Source: Cypionkella sp.
Lineage (GTDB): Bacteria; Pseudomonadota; Alphaproteobacteria; Rhodobacterales; Rhodobacteraceae
Assembly (NCBI RefSeq): GCF_028290025.1
Contig: NZ_JAQGKQ010000088.1
Coordinates: forward strand, 1-64,000
Length of the DNA stretch: 64,000 nt
Direction of reading: 5' to 3'
The notes under the pieces were generated by a model. That model searched no databases and was not told the origin of the DNA. It worked only from the letters and a program-made list of their open reading frames with translations. A program made the translations under genes and the position numbers. Below are positions 45,144-53,786 of this stretch, piece after piece. Each line of letters begins with the position of its first letter. The stretch's first letter is position 1.

Positions 45144-46781
45144 ATGCTGCGCACCCTTGATATCCGCGATGTGCTGATCATTGATCGGCTCACCTTGGAG
45201 TTTGCTCCGGGACTGAATGTGCTGACGGGTGAAACCGGGGCGGGTAAATCAATTTTGCTCGACGCTTTGGGCTTCGTTTTGGGCTGGCGTGGTCGTGCCG
45301 AACTGGTCCGTTCTGGTGCCGCCCAAGGCGAAGTGGTGGCCGAGTTTGACCTGCCCCCTGGCCACGCCGCGCGCGCCGTGCTGCTGGAGGCTGGCTTTGC
45401 CGACCCGGACGAACTGATCTTGCGCCGCATCAACACCGCTGATGGCCGCAAAACCGCCTTCGTCAACGATCGCCGTGTCTCGACCGAGGTTCTGCGCGAT
45501 CTGTCCGATACTCTGGTCGAGTTGCACGGCCAAAACGATGATCGTGGCCTGCTAAACCCGCGCGGCCATCGCAATCTGCTCGACAGCTTCGCCGGAATTG
45601 ATCTGAGCGTCATTCGCGCGGCATGGCGTGCGCAGGCGCAGGCGCAATCGGTGCTGACAACGGCGCAAGACGCGCTGATGCGTGCGCAGGTTGAAGAAGA
45701 TTTCCTGCGCCATGCCGTCGCCGAACTGGATAAGCTGAACCCCGAACCCGGCGAGGAAGCGAGCCTGGACACCCGCCGCCGCGCCATGCAAGGGGCCGAG
45801 CGTATCCGCGCCGACGTGCAGCGCGCCCATTCGGCGCTGAACGAGGGTGCCGAAAGTGCGATCAGCGACGCTTTGCGCTGGCTGGAGACGGCGTCGGACA
45901 AAGCCGAGGGTCGGCTTGATACGTCGCTGGCGGCTTTAGGTCGGGCTTTGGTCGAACTCGGTGAGGCGCAAGATGGCATCGAAGCCTGCCTGCGCGGCCT
46001 CGATTTCCGCCCCGGTGATCTGGAAAGCTTGGAGGAGCGCCTGTTTGCCATCCGCGCCCTAGCCCGCAAGCATAGCGTGCTGGCCGATGATCTGGGGAGC
46101 TTTGCCGACGATCTGCGCGCCCGGTTAGCCGCTATTGACGGCGGCACTGCAGGGTTGGCCAAGCTGGAAAAAGCCCTAGCCGAGGCGCAACTTGCCTATC
46201 AGCGCGAGGCGATGGTGCTGACAAAGGCCCGCAAATCCGCAGCCAGCCGTCTCGACAAAGCGATGGCCGCCGAACTTGCACCGCTGAAGATGGAACGCGC
46301 GGTTTTCACCACTGAAGTCAGCGCAGGAGACCCCGGGCCGGATGGCGTCGATGCGGTGCAATTTACCGTCGCGACCAACCCCGGCGCACCTTCCGGCGCG
46401 CTGAACAAGATCGCCTCGGGTGGTGAACTCTCGCGCTTTCTGCTGGCTCTGAAGGTTTGCCTGACAGCCAACACGCCCGGCCTGACGATGATTTTCGATG
46501 AAATTGATCGCGGGGTGGGCGGGGCTACTGCCGATGCGGTGGGGCGTCGTTTGAAAGCCTTGGCGACGACTGCGCAGGTCTTGGTCGTCACCCACAGCCC
46601 GCAGGTGGCCGCTTTGGGTGGGCATCACTGGCGCGTCGAAAAGCGCGTGAGCAAAGGCCAGACCCTGTCGACCGTGGTGCCGCTGGAAACCGAGTCGCGG
46701 ATTGAGGAAATCGCGCGAATGCTGGCGGGAGATCGTGTGACTGAAGCCGCCCGGGACGCGGCCCGCGCGCTGCTGGCATAG
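45144..46781 (+). CDS. recN: DNA repair protein RecN
   Basis: A 545-aa SMC-like ATPase. Seen: Walker A TGETGAGKSILLDALGFVLG, long coiled coil in the middle (about residues 150-380), ABC signature ASGGELSRFLLALKVCL and Walker B LTMIFDEIDRGVGGATADAV, then VTHSPQVAALG. It acts in double-strand-break repair. It is convergent with DUF1638, with a single base between the stops. Confidence 0.97.
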   Translation: MLRTLDIRDVLIIDRLTLEFAPGLNVLTGETGAGKSILLDALGFVLGWRGRAELVRSGAAQGEVVAEFDLPPGHAARAVLLEAGFADPDELILRRINTADGRKTAFVNDRRVSTEVLRDLSDTLVELHGQNDDRGLLNPRGHRNLLDSFAGIDLSVIRAAWRAQAQAQSVLTTAQDALMRAQVEEDFLRHAVAELDKLNPEPGEEASLDTRRRAMQGAERIRADVQRAHSALNEGAESAISDALRWLETASDKAEGRLDTSLAALGRALVELGEAQDGIEACLRGLDFRPGDLESLEERLFAIRALARKHSVLADDLGSFADDLRARLAAIDGGTAGLAKLEKALAEAQLAYQREAMVLTKARKSAASRLDKAMAAELAPLKMERAVFTTEVSAGDPGPDGVDAVQFTVATNPGAPSGALNKIASGGELSRFLLALKVCLTANTPGLTMIFDEIDRGVGGATADAVGRRLKALATTAQVLVVTHSPQVAALGGHHWRVEKRVSKGQTLSTVVPLETESRIEEIARMLAGDRVTEAARDAARALLA

Positions 46782-46782
46782 C

Positions 46783-47421
46783 TTAACCCGCCGCCTGCGC
46801 CATCACTGTCGCCAGATCACCGTAGCCAGTAAAGCGTCTCTCATAGGCAAGGCCCAGACGCCGTGCGCATTCTTCCGCCTTTACGTCCAAAGCCGGATCG
46901 TTGGTTTGCGCCTGATACACAAGCTTGGTGTAATTGCCGAAATACATATCGCGCAGTTGTGGGTGACGGTCCAACCCCATTGGACGCCAGACAAAAGCAT
47001 CGAACTGACGCACCAGAAAATCTGTCAAATAGAACGCGGTGAACTCGTCAGGGTGTGAAGCAAACTCAGCATTGCCTTCAAAAAACGAATAGCAATGCGG
47101 GCCTTCGATCATCTCAACGCCGAGCTCTTGGCACTTAGCCAGAAGCTGCCCGCCAGTGCCGCAATCCGCATATAGCACAAAGAAACGCTCGTACTCGCCG
47201 CGATGCGCCAACACGGCTTTCTCAACGGCGTCGGTGATGCGGTCGGGATATAGGTGCAGATTGGCGGGCAGGCATTGCAAATCCAAATGCTGCCAGCCGT
47301 TCAACCGCTTCACCGCCAGCACCTCATGCGCCAGCGCACCACAGGCAATCAACAGAACCCGCCCCTGATGGGCAGGCTCCAAGCCTTGTTCGGTCAGAGT
47401 GACGTCACTGATCAGTGCCAT
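46783..47421 (-). CDS. DUF1638 protein
   Basis: A 212-aa protein of the DUF1638 family, which is repeatedly found beside corrinoid methyltransferase genes. Seen: GRVLLIACGALAHEVLAVKR, YADCGTGGQLLAKCQELGVE, EGPHCYSFFEG with conserved cysteines and FYLTDFLVRQFDAFVWRPMG. The Cys/His pattern suggests metal or cofactor handling. Its ATG lies inside the end of the 51-aa membrane-protein gene upstream, so the two are coupled. Biochemical role unknown. Confidence 0.85.
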   Translation of the reverse strand: MALISDVTLTEQGLEPAHQGRVLLIACGALAHEVLAVKRLNGWQHLDLQCLPANLHLYPDRITDAVEKAVLAHRGEYERFFVLYADCGTGGQLLAKCQELGVEMIEGPHCYSFFEGNAEFASHPDEFTAFYLTDFLVRQFDAFVWRPMGLDRHPQLRDMYFGNYTKLVYQAQTNDPALDVKAEECARRLGLAYERRFTGYGDLATVMAQAAG

Positions 47422-47567
47422 TTCAATGTGCGGACGAACAGGGCGAGACACAGGGCAAACAGGCCGAGCCAGACAAAAGACAGGCCCGCAACTTGCAACA
47501 CAGCGATGGACGCACCAGCCGCAAGGATTACCCCGAAGATCAGGGCTAAAAAGGTCGGGAGCGGCAT
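47412..47567 (-). CDS. Small membrane protein (51 aa) coupled to DUF1638
   Basis: A 51-codon gene with a strong ribosome site (AAGGAGG, five bases before ATG 47567). Translation: MPLPTFLALIFGVILAAGAS, then IAVLQVAGLSFVWLGLFALC and LALFVRTLKWH. It is almost entirely two membrane helices. Its stop lies ten bases inside the DUF1638 gene. Short genes like this are usually missed. A role with DUF1638 and the corrinoid protein is inferred from position. Confidence 0.8.
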   Translation of the reverse strand: MPLPTFLALIFGVILAAGASIAVLQVAGLSFVWLGLFALCLALFVRTLKWH

Positions 47568-47667
47568 GGCATCCTCCTTATGACGCGGTTAGCAACCTAC
47601 TGCGCCCGTATCATTGCGCTGGTATCAAAGTGCAAACCGCTGATCTTATTAAGGTGGCAATTAAACA

Positions 47668-47690
47668 GCCCCGGGGCAAGACCCCGAGGC
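47668..47690 (-). terminator. Possible terminator after the corrinoid gene
   Basis: On the minus strand GCCTCGGGG (47690-47682) pairs with CCCCGGGGC (47676-47668) around CTTGC-like loop, followed by a short T-rich run. Moderately convincing. Confidence 0.5.
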
Positions 47691-47755
47691 TTATGAAGTT
47701 CCCTAAAAACCGGATTAGGCAGTCATTCGCCGCAATAAGCGTTCAACTGCCAGCC

Positions 47756-48451
47756 TTAAGCGTTCATTTGATTGTGTTTGCGCAAGACCAGAGCCTTTGC
47801 GGTTTCAACCGCAACCGCAGCATCCCGGCAATAAGCATCCGCACCAATCGCCTTGCTGAATTCTTCGTTCAACGGCGCACCGCCGACCAGAACGATATAA
47901 TCCTCGCGCATACCCTTTTCTTTCATCGTGTCGATCACGACTTTCATATAGGGCATCGTGGTGGTCAGTAGCGCCGACATGCCAAGGATATCAGGCTTTT
48001 CTTCTTCCAAAGCCGCGAGATATTTCTCAACCGAGTTGTTGATGCCAAGGTCTCGCACTTCAAAGCCAGCGCCTTCCATCATCATGCCGACAAGGTTTTT
48101 GCCAATGTCGTGGATGTCGCCTTTAACAGTGCCGATGACCATTTTGCCCATACGCGGAGCACCGGTCGCGATCAACAGCGGCTTCAGGATGAACATGCCA
48201 CCCTTCATCGCATTGGCGGCCAGCAGCACTTCTGGAACGAACAAGATGCCGTCACGGAAGTCAGCGCCGACGATGGTCATGCCAGCGACCAAAGCCTTGG
48301 TGAGCGTGTCATACGGAGTCCAGCCGCGGCTGATGAGCAAATTGACGCCTTCTTCGATCTCTTCCTTCAGACCGTCGTAAAGGTCGTCATGCATTTGCAT
48401 AACCAGTTCGTCATCGGAAAGATCAGCAAGGATGATTTCGTCGTCGGCCAT
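47756..48451 (-). CDS. Corrinoid (methylcobalamin) protein, MtbC-like
   Basis: A 231-aa methyltransferase corrinoid protein. The N-terminal helical cap is MADDEIILADLSDDELVMQM...; the C-terminal B12-binding Rossmann domain has GTVKGDIHDIGKNLVGMMME (DxHxxG, His is the cobalt ligand) and YIVLVGGAPLNEEFSKAIGA. It carries methyl groups between a methylated amine or similar donor and tetrahydrofolate or homocysteine. AAGGAG precedes the ATG at 48451. Together with DUF1638 and Bmt nearby, a quaternary-amine demethylation role is likely (inference). No MttB/MtgB methyltransferase gene is in the window. Confidence 0.93.
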   Translation of the reverse strand: MADDEIILADLSDDELVMQMHDDLYDGLKEEIEEGVNLLISRGWTPYDTLTKALVAGMTIVGADFRDGILFVPEVLLAANAMKGGMFILKPLLIATGAPRMGKMVIGTVKGDIHDIGKNLVGMMMEGAGFEVRDLGINNSVEKYLAALEEEKPDILGMSALLTTTMPYMKVVIDTMKEKGMREDYIVLVGGAPLNEEFSKAIGADAYCRDAAVAVETAKALVLRKHNQMNA

Positions 48452-48603
48452 CTGGGAACTCCTTGGGCGGTTGTCAATGTGATGGGGCCAAAGCCCGCGC
48501 GACACTATGCGAATAGCGACATGCGCCAACAGAAAGCCGACTTCAATAGCACGCGGACCAGTTTTCGCTTTTGATCGTTCCGCATTTGTTCTAGTTTGCC
48601 AGC

Positions 48604-49689
48604 ATGAATAAACCTGACACCACAATCATGCCGGGCGTCAAGCCGCGTGGACGCGGCGCGTTGGGCAATGCTGTGGGGCGGTTTGAAGGTGCCACACGAG
48701 AGGCGTTCGAGGACGGGTGGGAGCCGCCGGAGGAGCGCGTTTTGCGCACTGAAGTCCGGCTGGAAACCCCGCGCTCGGCGATCAGCTACAACCGCTCGCC
48801 CGACCTGCCATTTGACCGTTCGATCAACCCCTATCGCGGTTGTGAGCATGGCTGCATCTACTGCTTCGCTCGCCCCAGCCATGCGTTCTTGAATATGTCT
48901 CCGGGTTTGGATTTTGAGACCAAACTGGTCGCGCGCCCCGGCATTGGTGCGGTGTTGGAGCAGGAGCTCCGCGCGAAATCCTACAAGGTCGCGGTGATGG
49001 CGCTTGGCACTAACACCGACCCCTATCAGCCGATTGAGGCCGAGTATGGCGTGATGCGAGAGGTGCTGGAAGTGTTGCGCGCCTTCAAACATCCCGTAGC
49101 GATCACCACCAAAGGCAGCTTGATTGAGCGTGATATTGATCTGCTGGCCGAGATGGCAGCGCAGGGCCTGTGCCGCGTTGGTATTTCTGTAACCACGCTC
49201 GACGCCGATCTGTCCCGCCGTATGGAACCCCGCGCCCCCGCCCCGAAGCGGCGTTTGGCGGTGATCACCCGCCTGGCGCAAGCGGGCATTCCCGTGCGCG
49301 CAATGATCGCCCCGATGGTCCCCGGCCTCACCGATCACGAGTTGGAACCGATCATGCAAGCCACCCGCGACGCAGGTGCCAGCGCCGCCAGCTATATCGC
49401 CCTGCGCCTGCCGCGTGAAGTCTCCGGCCTATTCCAAGATTGGCTGGCCGAGCATGTTCCCGACCGCGCCGCTAAGGTGATGGGCCGGGTGCGCGAGCTG
49501 CATGGCGGCCTCGACTATGATCCGGCGTTTGGCAAACGTATGCGGGGAGAGGGGCTTTGGGCCGATCTGATGGCACGCCGCTTCAAGGTCGCAGTTGATC
49601 GGCTGGGCATGTCGGTGAAACTGCCGCCCCTGCGCTGCGATCTGTTCACCGTCCCGGCGAGGGCAGGCGATCAACTCAAGCTGTTTTAA
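48604..49689 (+). CDS. Radical SAM protein (SplB/PA0069-like)
   Basis: A 361-aa radical SAM enzyme with the cluster motif Cys80-X3-Cys84-X2-Cys87 (YRGCEHGCIYCFARPSHAFL). Relatives are the PA0069 group related to spore photoproduct lyase. Other segments: VMALGTNTDPYQPIEAEYGV, VGISVTTLDADLSRRMEPRA and RAMIAPMVPGLTDHELE. The substrate is not known. It lies on the opposite strand between the corrinoid and Bmt genes. Confidence 0.92.
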   Translation: MNKPDTTIMPGVKPRGRGALGNAVGRFEGATREAFEDGWEPPEERVLRTEVRLETPRSAISYNRSPDLPFDRSINPYRGCEHGCIYCFARPSHAFLNMSPGLDFETKLVARPGIGAVLEQELRAKSYKVAVMALGTNTDPYQPIEAEYGVMREVLEVLRAFKHPVAITTKGSLIERDIDLLAEMAAQGLCRVGISVTTLDADLSRRMEPRAPAPKRRLAVITRLAQAGIPVRAMIAPMVPGLTDHELEPIMQATRDAGASAASYIALRLPREVSGLFQDWLAEHVPDRAAKVMGRVRELHGGLDYDPAFGKRMRGEGLWADLMARRFKVAVDRLGMSVKLPPLRCDLFTVPARAGDQLKLF

Positions 49690-49836
49690 TTCCCTAGACT
49701 TTTGGTGGAAATGCGCCGCTCTGAAGTCTCACTTCAATACAAAGGGGCGCTTGCAACAAGCGCCCCATCAACCTTTTCCCGCCAGAAATCTCATCCCAGC
49801 CAGAGCTTATCCAACCCAAACCGATAGCAACAAACC

Positions 49837-50853
49837 TCAACCCCGCCGATTGCGACGCTCACGCTTCGGATCGTTCGAGGTATCCCCGGTGCCATCCGAA
49901 TTAGACGAAAACGCCCCCAGTTTCGCGGTGATATCCTCAGGCGAAGGCATCGGCCCTTTCGGTGTATTCTCCAACGCCTTGCGCATCGCTGCCAGATGCT
50001 CCGGCATCGTGCCACAGCACCCACCGATGATCCGCACGCCCGCGTCACGCGCGAGCACCGCATATTCGCCCATCAACTCCGGCGTGCCATCGTAATGGAT
50101 ATGGCCGTCGTGATACTTCGGTATCCCGGCATTGCCCTTGGCGATCAAAGGCCGCGCCGAGCCAATCGCCGCAAACCCGAGCACGGTCCGCATCAAATCC
50201 GACGCCCCCACACCACAATTCGCCCCAAACGCGATCGGCGGATTGGCCAGCTTTTCCACCATCTCAGCCATCGCAGCCGAGGTTGTGCCCATCATCGTCC
50301 GCCCGGCAGTGTCGAAACTCATCGTGCCGCACCACGGCATCCCCGCCAAAGCCGCAGCCTCTGCCGCCGCCGCATATTCTTCCGGCGCTGACATGGTTTC
50401 GACCCACAGCACATCCGCGCCGCCCTCTTTCAAGCCCTCAGCCTGCTCGTGGAACATTTCAACCGCTGCACGGTGGGTCAACGTGCCCATCGGCTCAAAA
50501 ATCTCACCCGTAGGGCCAACCGAGCCCGCAACCACCACGACACGCCCCGAAGCATCTGCAATCTCACGTCCCAAAGCAGCGCCGACCCGGTTCAACTCGC
50601 GCACCCAGCCTTGGGCTTGGTGCAATTTCAATCGGCTGGCATTGCCGCCAAAGGTGTTGGTCAGGAAAATATCCGAGCCCGCATTGACCGCATTGCGATA
50701 CAAGGTGCGGATATTGTCTGGCTTATCGACGTTCCAAAACTCTGGCGGCTCACCGGATTCCAGCCCCATGTTGAACAGGTTGGTGCCAGTTGCACCGTCG
50801 GCCATCAGCCAATCGTTGCTGGCGAGCAATTTGGTAAGCGCGTCTTGGGACAT
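49837..50853 (-). CDS. bmt: Betaine-homocysteine S-methyltransferase
   Basis: A 338-aa zinc-dependent homocysteine methyltransferase. Seen: DGATGTNLFNMGLESGEPPE, DIFLTNTFGGNASRLKLHQA, VAGSVGPTGEIFEPMGTL, the first zinc Cys in FGANCGVGASDL and the last two in IIGGCCGTMPEHL. It methylates homocysteine to methionine with glycine betaine or similar donors. GAGG precedes the ATG at 50853. The C-terminal 25 residues are a hydrophilic tail. Confidence 0.95.
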   Translation of the reverse strand: MSQDALTKLLASNDWLMADGATGTNLFNMGLESGEPPEFWNVDKPDNIRTLYRNAVNAGSDIFLTNTFGGNASRLKLHQAQGWVRELNRVGAALGREIADASGRVVVVAGSVGPTGEIFEPMGTLTHRAAVEMFHEQAEGLKEGGADVLWVETMSAPEEYAAAAEAAALAGMPWCGTMSFDTAGRTMMGTTSAAMAEMVEKLANPPIAFGANCGVGASDLMRTVLGFAAIGSARPLIAKGNAGIPKYHDGHIHYDGTPELMGEYAVLARDAGVRIIGGCCGTMPEHLAAMRKALENTPKGPMPSPEDITAKLGAFSSNSDGTGDTSNDPKRERRNRRG

Positions 50854-51011
50854 AAGCGGACCTCGTCTGATACTGTTTATAAATTGTTCCGTTGCCGGAA
50901 CGTGTTGCAGCCGTGTTTGCCACGCGGGGCAGGGCGAGGCAAATCTATATTCCGCATAACATAATGCACGCGCCGCATATTCAGCCAGCAAAACTGGGGC
51001 GAATGTGCGTT

Positions 51012-51064
51012 TTGCAGAAACTCGGCGCTTTGCAGAACCCGGCGTCTTGCAGAAACTCGGAGCG
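51012..51064. repeat. Three tandem 17-18-bp repeats upstream of bmt
   Basis: TTGCAGAAACTCGGCGC starts at 51012, with copies starting at 51030 (TTGCAGAACCCGGCGTC) and 51047 (TTGCAGAAACTCGGAGC). They lie in the 281-base gap between bmt and the ATPase inhibitor gene and may be regulator sites for bmt. Confidence 0.7.
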
Positions 51065-51071
51065 ACCGAGT

Positions 51072-51111
51072 AAAAAACAAAGAGCCGCCCACCGGTATCG
51101 GCAGCGGCTCT
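51072..51111 (-). terminator. Intrinsic terminator after the ATPase inhibitor gene
   Basis: On the minus strand AGAGCCGC (51111-51104) pairs with GCGGCTCT (51088-51081), followed by TTGTTTTTTA. It ends the DUF1476 transcript before bmt. Confidence 0.88.
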
Positions 51112-51134
51112 CTGGTAAATATGAGCGGTTAAGC

Positions 51135-51449
51135 TTAAAACTCGGTCATCAGTTGGGCTTTAGCCACTGGCAGCAGTTCGGCCATTTTCGCCCGCACCAC
51201 TTCCGGGGTAGCCAAGCTGCCGAGGTCGCTCGCAACCTTGCGCACCACGTCTTCGATGCCGGCTTCTTCAAAATCGGCGCTGACCACGGCCATCGCATAT
51301 TCCGCAGCGTCGTCGCCGGTTTTGCCCAACAGCCCCGCCGCCCAAAGCCCGGTCAGCTTGTTGCGCCGTGCCTCGGCGCGAAACTGCATATCGGCATCAT
51401 GGGCATATTTCGATTCAAAAGCGTTTTCGCGGTCGTCAAAAGTGGTCAT
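51135..51449 (-). CDS. F1-ATPase inhibitor zeta subunit (DUF1476)
   Basis: A 104-aa helical protein: [40 protein letters not shown] and [18 protein letters not shown]. This is the alphaproteobacterial DUF1476/zeta family; in Paracoccus denitrificans it binds F1 and blocks ATP hydrolysis. The N-terminal about 20 residues form the inhibitory helix. Monocistronic, closed by its own terminator. Confidence 0.95.
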   Translation of the reverse strand: MTTFDDRENAFESKYAHDADMQFRAEARRNKLTGLWAAGLLGKTGDDAAEYAMAVVSADFEEAGIEDVVRKVASDLGSLATPEVVRAKMAELLPVAKAQLMTEF

Positions 51450-51698
51450 GGCTGGCCCTCTGGGTCATGGAAACTTCCACTCCATATGCCTACGCTACGG
51501 GCTTCGTTCAAGACAAAAAGCCAAGTGCTGCGTGCGACCGATCAGCAGCCGCACAGCTTTCGGTCAGTCGGTGGCGTGGATTGCCGCCCGAGTTGCCCCC
51601 CACAAGCCTTGCCCCCAAGCACCGCTTGGCATATAGGCTCGAAAAAAGGGCAGGGGTGGCGTTTGCCGCCCCCGTGTCCCTATGGCATCGGAGCATCC

Positions 51699-52463
51699 AT
51701 GGCGCGCAGGAAGAAGGTTTACGAGGGCAAGGCGAAGATCCTTTATGAAGGACCGGAACCGGGCACTCTGATCCAGTATTTCAAAGACGATTCTGCGCCG
51801 ACCGCCACCGAAGCAACTCCGGCTGCGGTCGAAGGCAAAGGCGTTTTGAACAACCGTCTGTCGGAGTTTTTCATGTCGGGGCTGAATGCCATCGGCGTGC
51901 CGACGCATTTCATCCGCCGCGTTAACATGCGCGAGCAGCTGGTGCGGATGGCCGAAATCATCCCGCTTGAAGTCGTGGTGCGCAACTTCGCCGCTGGCGA
52001 GATTTCAGAGCGTTTGGGCATCCCAGAAGGCACCGCTTTGCCACGCCCGATTGTCGAGTATTACCTGAAGGATGATCGGCTATCGCTGCCGATGGTCGCT
52101 GAGGAACATATCGTCGCCTTTGGCTGGGCCACGCAGCAAGACCTCGATGACGTGATCGCTCTGGCTTTGCGGGTGAATGATTTCATGTCCGGCGTGATGC
52201 TCGGCGTTGGCATCCGTCTGGTAGATTTTCGCATTGAGGTCGGTCGGATTTGGGAAGGCGACTACATGCGCCTGATCGTGGCAGATGAGATCAGCCCCGA
52301 CAGCTGCCGTTTGTGGGATCTGCGCGGCTTGGTAGATCGCGGTGACGGCCAACCTATCCCCGAGCCGGGACCGTTGCCCGACGTCTACACCGAACTCGCG
52401 CGGCGTCTGGGAGTATTGCCCTCGAACGTCACCCATACGGTAAAGCCGACGCTGATCAACTGA
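51699..52463 (+). CDS. purC: SAICAR synthetase PurC
   Basis: A 254-aa ATP-dependent enzyme joining CAIR and aspartate in purine synthesis. Seen: [57 protein letters not shown] and [14 protein letters not shown]. The ATG at 51699 gives the normal length; the longer open frame upstream is not conserved. Heads purC-purS-purQ. Confidence 0.98.
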   Translation: MARRKKVYEGKAKILYEGPEPGTLIQYFKDDSAPTATEATPAAVEGKGVLNNRLSEFFMSGLNAIGVPTHFIRRVNMREQLVRMAEIIPLEVVVRNFAAGEISERLGIPEGTALPRPIVEYYLKDDRLSLPMVAEEHIVAFGWATQQDLDDVIALALRVNDFMSGVMLGVGIRLVDFRIEVGRIWEGDYMRLIVADEISPDSCRLWDLRGLVDRGDGQPIPEPGPLPDVYTELARRLGVLPSNVTHTVKPTLIN

Positions 52464-52526
52464 GCAGACGCGCCTCCTCTCATTCGTCCGCTTAGTTGAT
52501 CCTTTGTGCTCAAATATCCTAGGGGT

Positions 52527-52545
52527 CTGGGGGTCAAACCCCCAG
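52527..52545. repeat. GGGGGT hairpin between purC and purS
   Basis: CTGGGGGT (52527-52534) pairs with ACCCCCAG (52538-52545) around three bases, preceded by AAATATCC (52512-52519). It resembles the hairpin at 21957-21977 and is part of a dispersed Rhodobacterales intergenic element; it may attenuate the pur transcript. Confidence 0.6.
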
Positions 52546-52634
52546 TGCTCGGCCACAAGCCGCGCCGCATCCACCCTTGTCGAACCAGCCGTAGCAGGCT
52601 AATGGGGCGCAACCTTGCAACTCTGGAGATTGCT

Positions 52635-52874
52635 ATGAAAGCGCGCGTAACGGTCATGCTGAAATCTGGCGTTCTGGATGTGCAGGGCGAGGCAGTGCGC
52701 CACGCGCTTGGCACGCTCGGGTTTGCCGGGGTGAACGGCGTGCGGCAGGGCAAAGTGATCGAGCTTGATCTGGCCGAGACCGATAAAACCGCAGCCGAGG
52801 CAGCGGTGAAGACGATGTGCGACAAGCTGCTGGCAAACACCGTGATCGAAAGCTACCGCGTCGAGTTGATCTGA
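52635..52874 (+). CDS. purS: Phosphoribosylformylglycinamidine synthase subunit PurS
   Basis: A 79-aa small subunit: MKARVTVMLKSGVLDVQGEA, HALGTLGFAGVNGVRQGKVI and VIESYRVELI. PurS bridges PurQ and small PurL. GGAG precedes the ATG. PurL is outside the window. Confidence 0.96.
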   Translation: MKARVTVMLKSGVLDVQGEAVRHALGTLGFAGVNGVRQGKVIELDLAETDKTAAEAAVKTMCDKLLANTVIESYRVELI

Positions 52875-53071
52875 CGCCGCTTGGCTCGGCGAGTGTTTAG
52901 AATGGGTAATCGGATCGCGTCACGATGCCGCCACGTCTGGCGATGACTGCGGATTTGAGCGCTTAGCCGAGTTTTCGCGCAAACTCCGCCCCGTCGCGCC
53001 GATGTTTTGGACTGGAAGCGGCGGGCGGATTGCGCTATCCGCAACCCATCCCAACCTTTCGGAGCGCTGCC

Positions 53072-53740
53072 ATGAAAGCCGCCGTCGTCACCTTTCCCGG
53101 ATCAAACTGTGACCGTGATCTTGCCGTCGCATTTGAGCGCGCCGGGTTTGAGGTGTCGCGGGTTTGGCACAAGGATACGGCGCTTCCTGCGGGCACCGAC
53201 GTGGTCGGAGTTCCGGGGGGGTTTTCGTTTGGCGATTACCTGCGTTGCGGCGCGATTGCGGCGCAGTCTCCGATTGCGGCGGCCATTCGCAGCCATGCGG
53301 GGCGAGGTGGGTACGTATTGGGCATCTGCAATGGCTTTCAGGTGCTGACAGAAATGCAGTTGCTACCGGGCGCCTTGATGCGCAACGCCGGGCTTAAGTT
53401 CATCTGCAAGACGATCGGCCTGCAAGTGGCAACCACCGACAGCGCGTTTACCAATGATTATGCCAAGGGTCAGCAGATTGCTGTGCCTGTGGCGCATCAC
53501 GATGGCAACTATACCATCGACGCCGAAGGTCTGGCAGCTTTGCACGCTGAAGATCGCATCGCTTTTACCTACACCAACAATCCGAATGGCGCTGCGGCAG
53601 ACATCGCGGGCGTGCTTTCAGCCAACCGCCGTGTGCTTGGCATGATGCCGCACCCCGAGCGCGTGGTTGATCCCAACACTGGCGGCACTGATGGCGCAGC
53701 GCTGTTTGCCAGCCTGATGGGCGGGATGGCGCTGGCCTAA
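53072..53740 (+). CDS. purQ: FGAM synthase glutaminase subunit PurQ
   Basis: A 222-aa class I glutamine amidotransferase. Seen: AAVVTFPGSNCDRDLAVAFE, the nucleophile Cys in VLGICNGFQVLTEMQLLPGA, and the His-Glu pair in GMMPHPERVVDP. Supplies ammonia to PurL. CGGAG precedes the ATG at 53072. Confidence 0.97.
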   Translation: MKAAVVTFPGSNCDRDLAVAFERAGFEVSRVWHKDTALPAGTDVVGVPGGFSFGDYLRCGAIAAQSPIAAAIRSHAGRGGYVLGICNGFQVLTEMQLLPGALMRNAGLKFICKTIGLQVATTDSAFTNDYAKGQQIAVPVAHHDGNYTIDAEGLAALHAEDRIAFTYTNNPNGAAADIAGVLSANRRVLGMMPHPERVVDPNTGGTDGAALFASLMGGMALA

Positions 53741-53786
53741 GGCTGATTGGCTTGAGGCCCATGTTGGGCGGGCCTAAAGTCGCTTT

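Noticed and set aside
46783-50853. Treating DUF1638, corrinoid and bmt as one operon
   Set aside because: A plus-strand radical SAM gene separates bmt from the corrinoid gene, so at least two transcripts are needed.
51012-51064. CRISPR-like repeat array
   Set aside because: Repeats are adjacent with no unique spacers and are only 17-18 bp long; no cas genes in the window.
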